Position numbers and translations under genes: made by a program. From DASRVA01 sp050732935 (GTDB lineage Bacteria > Gemmatimonadota > Gemmatimonadetes > JACCXV01 > JAHWKZ01): a stretch of 64,000 nt of DNA. The notes under the pieces were generated by a model. That model saw only the letters and a program-made list of their open reading frames with translations, was not told where the DNA came from and ran no database searches. The stretch's first letter is position 1. Every line of letters begins with the position of its first letter. This document shows positions 34,044 to 43,116 of this stretch, piece by piece. Location: the NCBI GenBank assembly GCA_050732935.1, contig JBOHRW010000137.1, positions 1 to 64,000 of the forward strand, read 5' to 3'.

Positions 34044-35196
34044 CCGCGGTCGCGCCGTCGCGTTCATCGCCATCGTCGCGATGGTGGGGCTGCTTGCGTT
34101 CCTGCTGGTCCGCGGCGTGGGTCTCGAGCGGGCCGCCCCCCCGATCGAGGAACTCACCGTGGAACGGATCGAGCTGCCCGAGGCGGGTCGGATCGTGGTC
34201 CACGTCGTCAATGGCGGGCAGGATCCGGTGTCGATCCACCAGGTCGCGGTCGACGACGCCGTGTGGGCCTTCCGGATCGCCCCCGATCCGACCATCGACC
34301 GGCTGGAGCACGCCACGATCGAGATCCCGTATCCGTGGGTCGAGGGCGAGGCCCACGAGGTCCGGCTCATTTCGAGGAACGGCGTCACCTTCGACGCCAC
34401 CATCGAGGTCGCCACCCGAACACCGAGCGCGACGCCGGGGTGGTTCGGAAGGCTTGCCCTGCTCGGCCTCTACGTCGGCGTCCTCCCGGTCGCGCTGGGG
34501 CTAGCCACCTATCCCTTCCTGCGCGCCCTGGGCCGGCGCGGGATCGACTTCCTGCTCGCCCTCACGGTCGGCCTTCTCGTGTTTCTCGCCATCGACACGC
34601 TGATGGAGGCGCTCGAGCTGGCGGGAGAGGTGGCCGCGGCGTTCCACGCCCCGATCCTTGTGTGGATCGTGACCCTGGCCACCCTGATCGGCCTGCTGGC
34701 GATCACCGAACGCCGACGCTCTCGCGGGGGCGATCTCTCACCGCTCGCGGTGGCCGCGTTCATCGCGCTCGGGATCGGGCTGCACAATCTGGGGGAGGGC
34801 CTCGCGATCGGCGCGGCCCTGGCGACGGGCGCGGTCGGGCTCGGAACCTTTCTCGTGGTGGGATTCACGCTCCACAACATCACCGAGGGGATCGGCATCG
34901 CGGCACCGCTACTGCGCGGAGAGCCGCGTTTGCGGGACTTCGCCGGTCTCGCTCTCCTGGCCGGGGGCCCGGCGGTGCTCGGGGCCTGGATCGGGGGCCT
35001 CGTCTTCGACCGGCTATGGGCGGCGGTGTTCCTGGCCATCGGGGCGGGGGCGATCCTCCAGGTCGTTGTCGAGGTCGGGCGGCTCGTGACGGCCGGCGAC
35101 GAAGGCGTGTCCGGGCTGTGGCGGGGTGAGGTACTGGCGGGCGCGGCGGTGGGGGTGCTCGTGATGTACGCAACCGCCCTCATCGTCCCCGCCTGA
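34027..35196 (+). CDS. ZIP-family metal transporter with N-terminal extracytoplasmic domain
   Basis: A 389-residue protein. After an N-terminal membrane anchor (about residues 10-28), residues 35-135 form a beta-rich domain. Then come about eight helices with the two ZIP metal motifs, HNLGEGLAIG and HNITEGIGI. ZIP proteins import Zn, Fe or Mn. ATG 34027 overlaps the oxidase stop by 17 nt, so the two are made together. The pairing suggests that the oxidase changes the redox state of a metal that the ZIP protein then imports, or that both respond to the same metal. Confidence 0.88.
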   Translation: MSAKRSRGRAVAFIAIVAMVGLLAFLLVRGVGLERAAPPIEELTVERIELPEAGRIVVHVVNGGQDPVSIHQVAVDDAVWAFRIAPDPTIDRLEHATIEIPYPWVEGEAHEVRLISRNGVTFDATIEVATRTPSATPGWFGRLALLGLYVGVLPVALGLATYPFLRALGRRGIDFLLALTVGLLVFLAIDTLMEALELAGEVAAAFHAPILVWIVTLATLIGLLAITERRRSRGGDLSPLAVAAFIALGIGLHNLGEGLAIGAALATGAVGLGTFLVVGFTLHNITEGIGIAAPLLRGEPRLRDFAGLALLAGGPAVLGAWIGGLVFDRLWAAVFLAIGAGAILQVVVEVGRLVTAGDEGVSGLWRGEVLAGAAVGVLVMYATALIVPA

Positions 35197-35221
35197 CCGG
35201 GCGTTCCTTAGCCCTCCTCGG

Positions 35222-36088
35222 GTGACCGCGCTGAAAGGGAAGACCCTGTTCATCACCGGGGCGAGCCGGGGGATCGGCCGGGCGATCGCGCTCAGGGCAG
35301 CCCGGGATGGCGCCAGGGTGGCGATCGCCGCCAGGACGTCCGAGCCCCATCCACGTCTGCCGGGCACCATCCATACGACGGCCCGCGAGGTCGAGGAGGC
35401 GGGTGGGGAAGCGCTGCCGATCGAGATGGACGTCCGCTTCGAAGACCAGGTGGACGAGGCCGTCGCACAGACGGTCGAGCGCTTCGGCGGGATCGATGCG
35501 CTGGTGAACAACGCCGGCGCGATCCGGTTGACGGGGACCGCCGACACACCCATCCGGCGCTTCGACCTCATGATCGACGTCAACGTCCGGGCGACCTTCC
35601 TCTGCACCCAGCGCTGCCTGCCGCATCTGCGTCGCTCGTCGAACCCGCACGTGCTGGTGATGGCGCCGCCCATCGACCTGGCCCCGCGCTGGCTGGCCCC
35701 GCACCTCGGCTACACGATCTCGAAGTACGGGATGAGCCTGTGCGTGATCGGGTGGGCCGAGGAGTTTCGCGGCGAGGGCATCGCGGTGAACGCCCTGTGG
35801 CCGGCCACGACGATCGCGACCGCGGCGCTGAACGAGCTGAAGGGCCTGGTCCGGCCGGAAGATTGCAGGCGTCCCGAGATCGTGGCCGATGCCGCGCATT
35901 GGATCCTCACGCGGGACAGTCGCTCGCTGACCGGCCGGCTCCTCATGGACGAAGAGGCGCTCGCCGAGGCCGGGATTACGGATCTCGGGGCGTACGCGCT
36001 CCAGCCGGGAAGCCGCCTGCGCGCCGACCTGTTCGTGGACGGGATGGAAGGCGAAGGTGGGGCATCGGGAGACCCGGCGCGCCGCTAG
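35222..36088 (+). CDS. Short-chain dehydrogenase, HSDL2-like
   Basis: A 288-residue SDR: cofactor motif TGASRGIGRA, NNAG, and the active-site YTISK. The region around MAPPIDLAPRW and YTISKYGMSL...AVNALWP closely follows the hydroxysteroid dehydrogenase-like 2 subgroup, where Pro-Pro stands near the position of the usual catalytic Ser. Substrate unknown, perhaps a fatty acyl or steroid-like compound. GTG 35222, 25 nt after the ZIP gene. The last about 30 residues are a Gly/Arg tail. Confidence 0.85.
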   Translation: MTALKGKTLFITGASRGIGRAIALRAARDGARVAIAARTSEPHPRLPGTIHTTAREVEEAGGEALPIEMDVRFEDQVDEAVAQTVERFGGIDALVNNAGAIRLTGTADTPIRRFDLMIDVNVRATFLCTQRCLPHLRRSSNPHVLVMAPPIDLAPRWLAPHLGYTISKYGMSLCVIGWAEEFRGEGIAVNALWPATTIATAALNELKGLVRPEDCRRPEIVADAAHWILTRDSRSLTGRLLMDEEALAEAGITDLGAYALQPGSRLRADLFVDGMEGEGGASGDPARR

Positions 36089-36109
36089 CGCGCTGCGGGT
36101 CGGAAGGCC

Positions 36110-36185
<76 letters not shown>

Positions 36186-36211
36186 CCCGGAAAGGGCCCC
36201 GGAAAGCGAAA

Positions 36212-36233
36212 GCCCTCCCGCATCCGGGAGGGC
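36212..36233 (-). terminator. Hairpin between tRNA-Gly and tRNA-Cys
   Basis: A perfect 9-bp stem GCCCTCCCG/CGGGAGGGC with a 4-nt loop. On the minus strand it is followed by TTTCGCTTTCC, so it could act as a partial terminator or a processing signal between the two tRNAs. Confidence 0.45.
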
Positions 36234-36246
36234 CCTCGGGCATGTC

Positions 36247-36322
<76 letters not shown>

Positions 36323-36353
36323 TCGAAGGGTCGCCGCGGTCGGACCCGGCGAG

Positions 36354-36382
36354 AAGATGCCCGCGGGGTCGTGACGTGTCAA
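36354..36382 (-). promoter_or_regulatory. Promoter for the tRNA-Gly/tRNA-Cys transcript
   Basis: Minus strand: perfect TTGACA (36382-36377), 17-nt spacer, CATCTT (36359-36354). Predicted start about 25 nt before tRNA-Gly. Confidence 0.5.
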
Positions 36383-36386
36383 GAGT

Positions 36387-36488
36387 CCTCCTGGTGCCTC
36401 GCAGCGAGGCGCCAGATGAGGAAACCCGGACCCCGACCCGGGGTATACCGGGCACCCATAGGATCGAACCAGCGTTCGATCCTTTTTT
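36387..36488 (+). ncRNA. Three-hairpin structured region ending in an intrinsic terminator; candidate small RNA
   Basis: On the + strand: a 14-bp interrupted hairpin (CCTC-CTGGTGCCTC / GAGGCGCCAG-at-GAGG, about 36387-36422), a second hairpin (CCCGG, CCCCG / CGGGG, CCGGG, about 36425-36452), then GGATCGAA (36461-36468) with TTCGATCC (36475-36482) and T6 (36483-36488). No ORF fits. It may be a small RNA, the far terminator of the SDR transcript, or a leader element of the lytic transglycosylase. I see no clear + promoter. Confidence 0.35.
36461..36488 (+). terminator. Intrinsic terminator before the lytic transglycosylase gene
   Basis: Perfect 8-bp stem GGATCGAA/TTCGATCC, 6-nt loop, then TTTTTT at 36483-36488. 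Confidence 0.75.
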
Positions 36489-36544
36489 GTTGTCTCTGGT
36501 CGTACATACTCATTCGTTAACATCTATTTCGCCACGAGGTTTGC

Positions 36545-37114
36545 ATGACATTCCATCGATCCGCCGTCCTGATGATCGGAGCCATCGGGCTGTCCCTGGG
36601 GCTCCTGCCACTGCCGCTGACGGGGGATGCCCGGAACCCCGAGCCGGAGCCGGTCCACCGCCCGACCCCGACACACGAGGAATCGATCGCGGGGGCTTTC
36701 GCCGCGCGCTACGGAATCGATCTCGAGCTGGCCGGGATCATCCATCGCACCGCCGTCGAGCACGGGCTCGAGCCGGCGGCCGTGTTCGGGTTGATCGCCA
36801 CCGAAAGCGCTTTCGATACGCGCGCGGTCGGCCGGGCCGGCTCGGTCGGTCTCATGCAGATCAAGCCCTCGACGGCCCGCGCCTACGATCCGCAGGCCAC
36901 CCGGGAGCGGCTCTTCAACCCCGAGATCAACGTGCGTGTGGGTATGGCCCACCTGAGCCGTGAGCTCGCCCATTTCCATCACGACTGGACTCTGGGGCTG
37001 CTCTCGTACAACATGGGGCGCGCCCGCCTGAGTCGGGCCCTGGCCAACGGCGTCGTCCCGCGAAACGGATACGCGAGGAAGGTGCTGGCGCATTGCGGAA
37101 AGCTCTGCTCCTAG
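36545..37114 (+). CDS. Lytic transglycosylase (SLT domain), secreted
   Basis: A 189-residue protein with an N-terminal signal peptide (hydrophobic about residues 6-24) and a lysozyme-like SLT domain (about 55-185). Glu87 in ATESAF is the catalytic acid; GSVGLMQIKPSTA and LLSYNMG are the other family motifs. It cleaves peptidoglycan glycan strands in the periplasm with formation of 1,6-anhydro-muramic acid. The gene after it overlaps its 3' end by 22 nt. Confidence 0.92.
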   Translation: MTFHRSAVLMIGAIGLSLGLLPLPLTGDARNPEPEPVHRPTPTHEESIAGAFAARYGIDLELAGIIHRTAVEHGLEPAAVFGLIATESAFDTRAVGRAGSVGLMQIKPSTARAYDPQATRERLFNPEINVRVGMAHLSRELAHFHHDWTLGLLSYNMGRARLSRALANGVVPRNGYARKVLAHCGKLCS

Positions 37115-37926
37115 TCTGCACCTGGGGGTTGGGCGCGGTGATCGGTGGTGCATGGAGCGTCCCGGTCGCCGCGCAATCGCTCGTCTACGCACCCTCGCAG
37201 GGCACCTCCTTCCGTTTCCGCACCGACAACGAGCTCCAGGTATCCCAGCGCATCCTGGGGCGCGACAATCTGTACGAGCTTCACGTGGGCGGTATCGTCC
37301 GCCTGACGCTGCTGGATCCAGCGCCCCGGCTGCTGTGGCGTCTGAGCTTCGACGAGCTCTCCATGTCCATCGAAGGACCGTTCCCCACGCCGCGCACGGA
37401 GGAGCTCCGTGGAACCATCGTCACCCTGACCACCAATGCGCGCGGGGTGGTGCTCGAAGCGGTCGCCAGCGGCGTCGTCCAGCCCGGGATCGGGGCCCGC
37501 TACGTAGAACGGGCCGCGGCCGCCTTCCTGCCCCATCTGCCTTCAGCCGATGAGCCGGTGAGCGCATGGACCGACACGCTCACGGTGACCGAGGTCCTGC
37601 AGGGCGTGACTACCCAGATCGAGACCGTCGTCCACTACACCATCGCCGACACGAGCGCCGTCGCCGGACGGCCGGTGGTCCCCGTCGAGTACGCTGGCAC
37701 GATCATGGTGCAGGGGATGGGCACCCTCGGAGGGTCCGCGGTCTCTCTGATCGGTCAGGGGACGGTGAACGGACACTATCTCTATGATCCGGCTGACCGC
37801 ATTTTCGATCTCCACGAGCAGGAACAGATCCTGGAATCCACCCTGACGCTCGACTCCCCGCAGGGCCGGCCGGTGGCGATTCCCAGCCGTCAGGTCCTCC
37901 GGGCTCATGCCGAGCGCTTGTTCTAA
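37093..37926 (+). CDS. Secreted protein of unknown function
   Basis: A 277-residue protein beginning with a clear signal peptide (hydrophobic residues 4-20, cleavage after VAAQS). The mature part is predicted beta-rich, with alternating hydrophobic residues and no Cys, and I recognise no enzymatic motif. TTG 37093 is supported by GAGGAAGG upstream and by the signal peptide that begins immediately. It is translationally coupled to the lytic transglycosylase, so an envelope function is likely but unproven. Confidence 0.7.
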   Translation: MRKALLLVCTWGLGAVIGGAWSVPVAAQSLVYAPSQGTSFRFRTDNELQVSQRILGRDNLYELHVGGIVRLTLLDPAPRLLWRLSFDELSMSIEGPFPTPRTEELRGTIVTLTTNARGVVLEAVASGVVQPGIGARYVERAAAAFLPHLPSADEPVSAWTDTLTVTEVLQGVTTQIETVVHYTIADTSAVAGRPVVPVEYAGTIMVQGMGTLGGSAVSLIGQGTVNGHYLYDPADRIFDLHEQEQILESTLTLDSPQGRPVAIPSRQVLRAHAERLF

Positions 37927-37947
37927 GCGGGCTGGCACCTCTATACT
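37918..37947 (+). promoter_or_regulatory. Promoter for aspS
   Basis: TTGTTC (37918-37923), 18-nt spacer, TATACT (37942-37947; five of six matches). Leader of about 40 nt with GGAGG at 37982-37986 before the GTG. Confidence 0.45.
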
Positions 37948-37993
37948 TTTCTGCTTGACCCACACCCGATCGATCCCCCTTGGAGGTCAATAA

Positions 37994-39814
37994 GTGACCC
38001 GTCCGCTCTCCACCCGTCTGCGCACGGACGGGGCCGGCACCCTGCGCGCACCGGACGTCGACCGCGCGGTCGCCCTGTGCGGCTGGGTCCATCGACGTCG
38101 TGACCACGGCGGGCTGGTCTTCCTCGATCTTCGGGACCGCTATGGAATGGTGCAGTGCGTGGCGAACCCGGAGCGGCTCGACGGCGCGACGTTCGCGACG
38201 GTGGAGAAGCTCCGCGCCGAGGACGTCGTACGCATCGAGGGGACGGTCGCGCGCCGTCCGGACGCCAGCGTCAACAAGACCATGCCCACGGGCGAGATCG
38301 AAATCGAGATCACGGCCTGCGCGCTTCTCGCCGAGGCCGCGACGCCGCCGTTTCCGGTCGATGTCGAGAAGGAGGGCGGCGAGGTGGCCGAGGATCTGCG
38401 GCTCCGCTACCGCTACCTGGAGCTCCGCAAGCCTCGCTTGACGGCGGCCCTGGGCGTGCGGCACCGGATCGCCTGGGAGACCCGCCGCTATCTCGACGGG
38501 CTCGGCTTCTGGGAGATCGAAACCCCGATCCTGACCCGACCGACGCCCGAGGGGGCGAGGGACTATCTCGTTCCGTCCCGAGTCCATGCCGGCAAGTTCT
38601 ACGCTCTCCCCCAGTCGCCTCAGCTCTACAAGCAGCTTCTCATGGTGGCCGGGTACGATCGCTACTTCCAGATCGCCCGCTGCTTTCGGGATGAGGATCT
38701 GCGGGCGGATCGCCAGCCCGAGTTCACCCAGATCGACATGGAGATGGCGTTCGTCGACACCGATGACGTGATCGAGACGGTGAGCGGGCTGTTCCGCCAT
38801 CTGTTCCACGTGTGCCTGGAGGTGGAGGTCGGGGAGATACCCCGCCTCTCCTTCGACGAGGCCCTGGCGCGCTTCGGAAGCGACAAGCCCGACCTCAGGA
38901 TCCGGCACGAGCTAGTGGACCTGACCGATCATTTCCGGGAGAGCGGGTTTCGGATCTTCGATGCTGCCATCGACACGGGAGGCCGGATCGCCGGTCTCAC
39001 GGTGCCGGGGGCGGCGGAAGCGACCCGGAGCCAGCTCGACCGATGGACGGAGATCGCGCAGGGCGCGGGCGCCAAGGGGCTGGTCTGGGCACGCCACGAC
39101 GACGAGGGCTGGAGGTCGTCGATCGACAAGTTCGTCGCGTCCGAACGCTGGACGGCCGCCGGCGGGTCGGCCGGCGCCGAGCCCGGCGACCTGCTGCTCG
39201 CGGTCGCCGACCGGGCGCGGACGGCGAGGCTCGCGCTGGGAGCGCTCCGGATCCATCTCGCGCGTGAGCGCGGCTGGATCGACGAAGGCGCGTGGCGCCC
39301 GCTGTGGATCGTCGACTTTCCGCTCTTCGAGGAGAATCCGCAGGGGGAGATCGTGCCCAGCCACCATCCCTTCACCGCGCCGGTGGGAGGGCTCGAAGGG
39401 CTGGCTGCCGAGGACCCGCTTTCGATCGAGGCCATGGCCTACGACTTGGTGATCAACGGCTATGAGATCGGCAGCGGTTCGATCCGGATCCACGAGCGGG
39501 CCCTCCAGGAGGCCCTCTTCCAGAGGCTGGGGATCTCACCCGAAGAGGCCAGAGCGAGGTTCGGGTTCCTGCTGTCGGCCTTCGAATACGGCGCTCCGCC
39601 CCACGGCGGGTTCGCGGTCGGCCTCGATCGTACGGCGATGCTCTTCGCGGGAGGGGACAGCCTGCGCGACGTGATCGCGTTCCCCAAGACGACCAGCGCC
39701 AGCGCGCTCCTGGAAGGCGCCCCCGACACTGCCGATCCGCACGAGCTCGCGGGCCTCCACATCCGCGTCGTGGCTCCGGGCTCCGGCTTGACTGCGCCGA
39801 GCGGGCGTCGTTAG
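37994..39814 (+). CDS. aspS: Aspartyl-tRNA synthetase
   Basis: A 606-residue bacterial-type AspRS: N-terminal OB anticodon-binding domain (CGWVHRRRDHGGLVFLDLRD), catalytic motifs 1-3 (RHRIAWETRRYLDGLGFWEIETP; CFRDEDLRADRQPEFTQID; GFAVGLDRTAML) and the GAD insert of bacterial enzymes at about 290-420. QSPQLYKQ is the flipping loop. GTG 37994 is preceded by TTGGAGG. Whether it also charges tRNA-Asn cannot be judged here. Confidence 0.97.
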   Translation: MTRPLSTRLRTDGAGTLRAPDVDRAVALCGWVHRRRDHGGLVFLDLRDRYGMVQCVANPERLDGATFATVEKLRAEDVVRIEGTVARRPDASVNKTMPTGEIEIEITACALLAEAATPPFPVDVEKEGGEVAEDLRLRYRYLELRKPRLTAALGVRHRIAWETRRYLDGLGFWEIETPILTRPTPEGARDYLVPSRVHAGKFYALPQSPQLYKQLLMVAGYDRYFQIARCFRDEDLRADRQPEFTQIDMEMAFVDTDDVIETVSGLFRHLFHVCLEVEVGEIPRLSFDEALARFGSDKPDLRIRHELVDLTDHFRESGFRIFDAAIDTGGRIAGLTVPGAAEATRSQLDRWTEIAQGAGAKGLVWARHDDEGWRSSIDKFVASERWTAAGGSAGAEPGDLLLAVADRARTARLALGALRIHLARERGWIDEGAWRPLWIVDFPLFEENPQGEIVPSHHPFTAPVGGLEGLAAEDPLSIEAMAYDLVINGYEIGSGSIRIHERALQEALFQRLGISPEEARARFGFLLSAFEYGAPPHGGFAVGLDRTAMLFAGGDSLRDVIAFPKTTSASALLEGAPDTADPHELAGLHIRVVAPGSGLTAPSGRR

Positions 39815-39826
39815 ACTCCCATCGAC

Positions 39827-40846
39827 GTGCACGCCCGGACCACGGCCCACCTGCACGCCATCCCTCTCGACGGCGTCGACCAGCTCACGCTCTTCGGAAC
39901 GAACGACCGCAACCTCAAGCTGATCGAGCGGCTCAGCGACGCGCGCCTGTTCGTCCGGGAAGGCGAGCTACGCATCCAGGGACCGCCGGAGATCGTGTCT
40001 CGTGTCTCTTCGCTCGTCGAGCATCTGATGACCCTGATTCAGACCGGCGTGGGCTTCGATCCCGATGATGTCCGCCGGTTCTACGACGAGCTGTCGACCG
40101 GCACGGACACCGCGCTCGAGCGGCTGGATCGCGATCGCGTCGCCATCCGCGGGACGCAGAAGATCATCAAGCCCAAGACCGCGGGTCAGGAGGCGTATCT
40201 CGGCGCCATGACCGACAACGACATCACGGTGTCGATCGGCCCGGCCGGTACCGGAAAGACCTACCTCGCGGTCGCGATGGCCATCGATGCATTGCACAGG
40301 AAGACGGTCCGTCGCATCGTTCTCGCCCGCCCCGCCGTCGAAGCCGGGGAGACACTGGGGTTCCTGCCGGGCGATCTCCAGGAGAAGGTGGACCCGTACT
40401 TGCGTCCGCTCTACGACGCGCTCGAGGACATGTTGGCTCAGGACAGGGTCCGGCGGTACCTGGAGACACGCACGATCGAGATCGCGCCGTTGGCCTATAT
40501 GCGTGGCCGGACGCTGGCCGACGCGTACGTGATCCTGGACGAGGCGCAGAACGCGACCACCCGGCAGATGAAGATGTTCCTCACCCGGCTGGGTCTGAAC
40601 TCGAGGGCGGTGATCACCGGCGACAAGACCCAGATCGACCTGCCGCCGCGGGAGGAGTCGGGTCTCTTGCAGATCGAACGCATCCTGAAAGGCATCGACG
40701 GGATCGCCTTCGTCTATCTGACCGCTCGCGACGTGATCCGCCACGCGCTCGTGCAGAAGATCCTGAAGGCCTACGAGACCTCGGAGGACACCGGGGACCG
40801 GTCGTCCCGAGCGTCGAAGCCCCGATCCCCCCGGAGCGACTCGTGA
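39827..40846 (+). CDS. phoH: PhoH-like ATPase
   Basis: A 339-residue protein with a short N-terminal KH-like region and the PhoH P-loop domain (GPAGTGKTYLAVAMA, about residue 138; ILDEAQNATTRQMKMFLTR). It stands first in the conserved phoH-pgpH-ybeY order associated with RNA metabolism and ribosome maturation. GTG 39827; GTGA overlap with the next gene. The last about 20 residues are a Ser/Arg tail. Confidence 0.94.
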   Translation: MHARTTAHLHAIPLDGVDQLTLFGTNDRNLKLIERLSDARLFVREGELRIQGPPEIVSRVSSLVEHLMTLIQTGVGFDPDDVRRFYDELSTGTDTALERLDRDRVAIRGTQKIIKPKTAGQEAYLGAMTDNDITVSIGPAGTGKTYLAVAMAIDALHRKTVRRIVLARPAVEAGETLGFLPGDLQEKVDPYLRPLYDALEDMLAQDRVRRYLETRTIEIAPLAYMRGRTLADAYVILDEAQNATTRQMKMFLTRLGLNSRAVITGDKTQIDLPPREESGLLQIERILKGIDGIAFVYLTARDVIRHALVQKILKAYETSEDTGDRSSRASKPRSPRSDS

Positions 40847-43116
40847 CCCCCGGCGCCCGCCTGTCCAGGTGGCTGTCCTCCCGGGCCGCCTCCTGGCGAC
40901 CGTCCAAGGATCCGACTTCGCCGAAGGACCTGGTGCTCCGCCTGATCCTCCCGGGTCTGGTGGCGGGCCTGGCGCTGGTCCTCTTCCCACCCCCCGGCGG
41001 CTATGACGTACCCGCCGTGCGGGTGGGCGCGGTGGCGGCGGAGGACCTGCTGGCGCCGTTCGACTTTCCGGTCCGCCGGGACGAGCAGGAGCTGCTCGGA
41101 TTGCGCGACCAGGCCGCTGCGTCCGTTCCGCCCGTGTACGCGGTGATCCCGTCGCGGGGCGATTCGGCGCTGGCGGCCGTGGAGACCTTCCTGGGGCGCT
41201 TCGCCGAGCTCCCGCCGGATACGGCACGCGCGCGCCTGGCCGAGCTGGCACGGGTGGAAGGCCGGGCGCTGGATCTGCGGCCTTCCGAGCTTCGGGAGCT
41301 GACCGATCCGGAGGTCCGGGCGGAAGTCCGGGACTTCGCGCGCCGTGTGCTGCCCACGATCTACGGGCAGAGCTGGCTGCTCGGGTCCGAGGCGGCCCAG
41401 AGCATCGTCGGGACCCAGATCGAGGTCCGCCACCCCGACGTGGAACCGGAGATCGTGGCCCGCGACGCCGTCACCTTCCTGGTGCCGGGCGGGACCGTTC
41501 CGCCGCTCGCGCAGCGCGCCGAGGGGCTCGACCCTGAGGTCCGTCGGCTGGTCCTCGACCTGCTGCCGGCGTTCATGCCTCCCAACCTGGAGGCGCTGCC
41601 GTCGCTCACCGCGGCGCGCCGAGAGGAGGCCCGCCGATCGGTCAGCCCGTATGACGGGGAGGTCCTGCGAGGCGAGCTCATCGTGGCCGCCCACACCCGC
41701 GTGACGCCCGAGCAGGCCGAGAAGGTGACCAGCCTGCGCCAGGAGATGGAACGCAGACATGCCGGCTTCTCGGCGGAAGATCTCAGGGCCGGGTTGGGAG
41801 CTTTCGCGATGAGCATGGCCATCCTGCTCCTCTTCCTCTTCTACCTCTTCCAGTACCGCCGGGACGTCTTCGACGACTATCGGGCCCTTGCCGTCATGGC
41901 CACCATCTGGGCGCTCGTGATCGGTCTCGCGGCTTTCGCGGAGCGCGTCGACGCGATGCCCGACTTCGCGGCTCCCGTGGCGCTCGGCTCGCTCCTGGTA
42001 GCGGTTCTGTGGGATACGCGGCTCAGCGTCGCCACGACATTGTTCCTGGCGGTTCTGATCGTCGCCCAGGTCGAGCTCGGATTCCCGGTCCTCTGGACGG
42101 GGCTGTTGGGCGGCCTCGCCGGCGCGTGGAGCGTGCGTCGGATACGGCGTCGGACGCAGTTCTACGAGAGCCTGCTCTTCATCATCGTCGGTCACTCCTT
42201 CGCGCTCGGGGCGCTGGCGCTGGTGCAGATCTGGAGTGCGACCGACTTCGCCGTCGGCATCGGCTGGGGGGCGCTCAGCGCCGCGCTGTCGGTGTTCATC
42301 GCGATGGGTCTGTTGCCTATCCTGGAATGGGCCTCGGGCCGGACCACCGACCTGACCCTCCTCGAGCTGGCGGACCTGAATCGGCCCCTGCTCAAGCAGC
42401 TTCTGGTCGAAGCCCCGGGCACGTTTCATCACTCGGTGGTGGTGGGGAACCTGTCTGAGGCGGCGGCCGAGGGGATCGGCTCGAACTCGCTGCTGGCGCG
42501 GGTCGGGGCCTACTACCACGATATCGGCAAGATCCGGCGACCGGAATATTTCGTCGAGAACCAGCGCGACGGGATCAACCCGCACCATTCGCTGCGACCG
42601 GCGGCGAGCGCCCGCATCGTGTCGCGCCACGTGACCGACGGCGTCGAGATGGCGCGCGCGGCCGGCCTTCCGGAGTGTGTGATGGAGTTCATTCGCGAGC
42701 ACCACGGTACGACCCGGCTCTCCTACTTCTGGCATCAGGCGGAACGGGAGGGCCGGATCGAGCCACACGCGGTGGGGGACTTCGTGTACCCCGGACCTCG
42801 CCCCCGCACGAAGGAGACCGCGGTGGTCATGCTCGCCGATTCCGTCGAGGCCGCCAGCCGGGTTGTCCGCGACCCATCGCCAGAGCGCTTCGAGGAGGTG
42901 GTTCGGCGGATCGTCGAGATGAAGCTGGAGGAGCACCAGCTCGACGACGCGGACCTGACGTTTCGAGATCTGGCCGTGGCCCAGGAAAAGTTCGTCGGTG
43001 TGCTGTGCGGGATGCACCACCAGCGAGTCGATTATCCCTCGGTTTCGCTCCACGCCCCGGAGACGCGTGATGACGATTCGAGTACGATTCCATCCGTCGG
43101 TCGCGCCCCCTCCTGA
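40843..43116 (+). CDS. pgpH: 7TM-HD domain protein, PgpH-type cyclic-di-AMP phosphodiesterase
   Basis: A 757-residue protein: a membrane helix (about 30-48), an extracytoplasmic 7TMR-HDED domain (about 50-310), seven membrane helices (about 315-490) and a cytoplasmic HD domain with HHSVV, YYHDIGK (HD at about 559) and EHHGT. Characterised relatives (PgpH) hydrolyse c-di-AMP, which controls osmolytes and wall homeostasis. Whether this organism makes c-di-AMP is not shown in the window. GTG overlaps phoH; its end overlaps ybeY by 47 nt. Confidence 0.9.
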   Translation: MTPGARLSRWLSSRAASWRPSKDPTSPKDLVLRLILPGLVAGLALVLFPPPGGYDVPAVRVGAVAAEDLLAPFDFPVRRDEQELLGLRDQAAASVPPVYAVIPSRGDSALAAVETFLGRFAELPPDTARARLAELARVEGRALDLRPSELRELTDPEVRAEVRDFARRVLPTIYGQSWLLGSEAAQSIVGTQIEVRHPDVEPEIVARDAVTFLVPGGTVPPLAQRAEGLDPEVRRLVLDLLPAFMPPNLEALPSLTAARREEARRSVSPYDGEVLRGELIVAAHTRVTPEQAEKVTSLRQEMERRHAGFSAEDLRAGLGAFAMSMAILLLFLFYLFQYRRDVFDDYRALAVMATIWALVIGLAAFAERVDAMPDFAAPVALGSLLVAVLWDTRLSVATTLFLAVLIVAQVELGFPVLWTGLLGGLAGAWSVRRIRRRTQFYESLLFIIVGHSFALGALALVQIWSATDFAVGIGWGALSAALSVFIAMGLLPILEWASGRTTDLTLLELADLNRPLLKQLLVEAPGTFHHSVVVGNLSEAAAEGIGSNSLLARVGAYYHDIGKIRRPEYFVENQRDGINPHHSLRPAASARIVSRHVTDGVEMARAAGLPECVMEFIREHHGTTRLSYFWHQAEREGRIEPHAVGDFVYPGPRPRTKETAVVMLADSVEAASRVVRDPSPERFEEVVRRIVEMKLEEHQLDDADLTFRDLAVAQEKFVGVLCGMHHQRVDYPSVSLHAPETRDDDSSTIPSVGRAPS

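Noticed and set aside
36461..36482. T-arm-like GGTTCGATCC on the minus strand, possible tRNA remnant
   Set aside because: No acceptor, D or anticodon arm can be built around it; it is explained by the perfect terminator stem.
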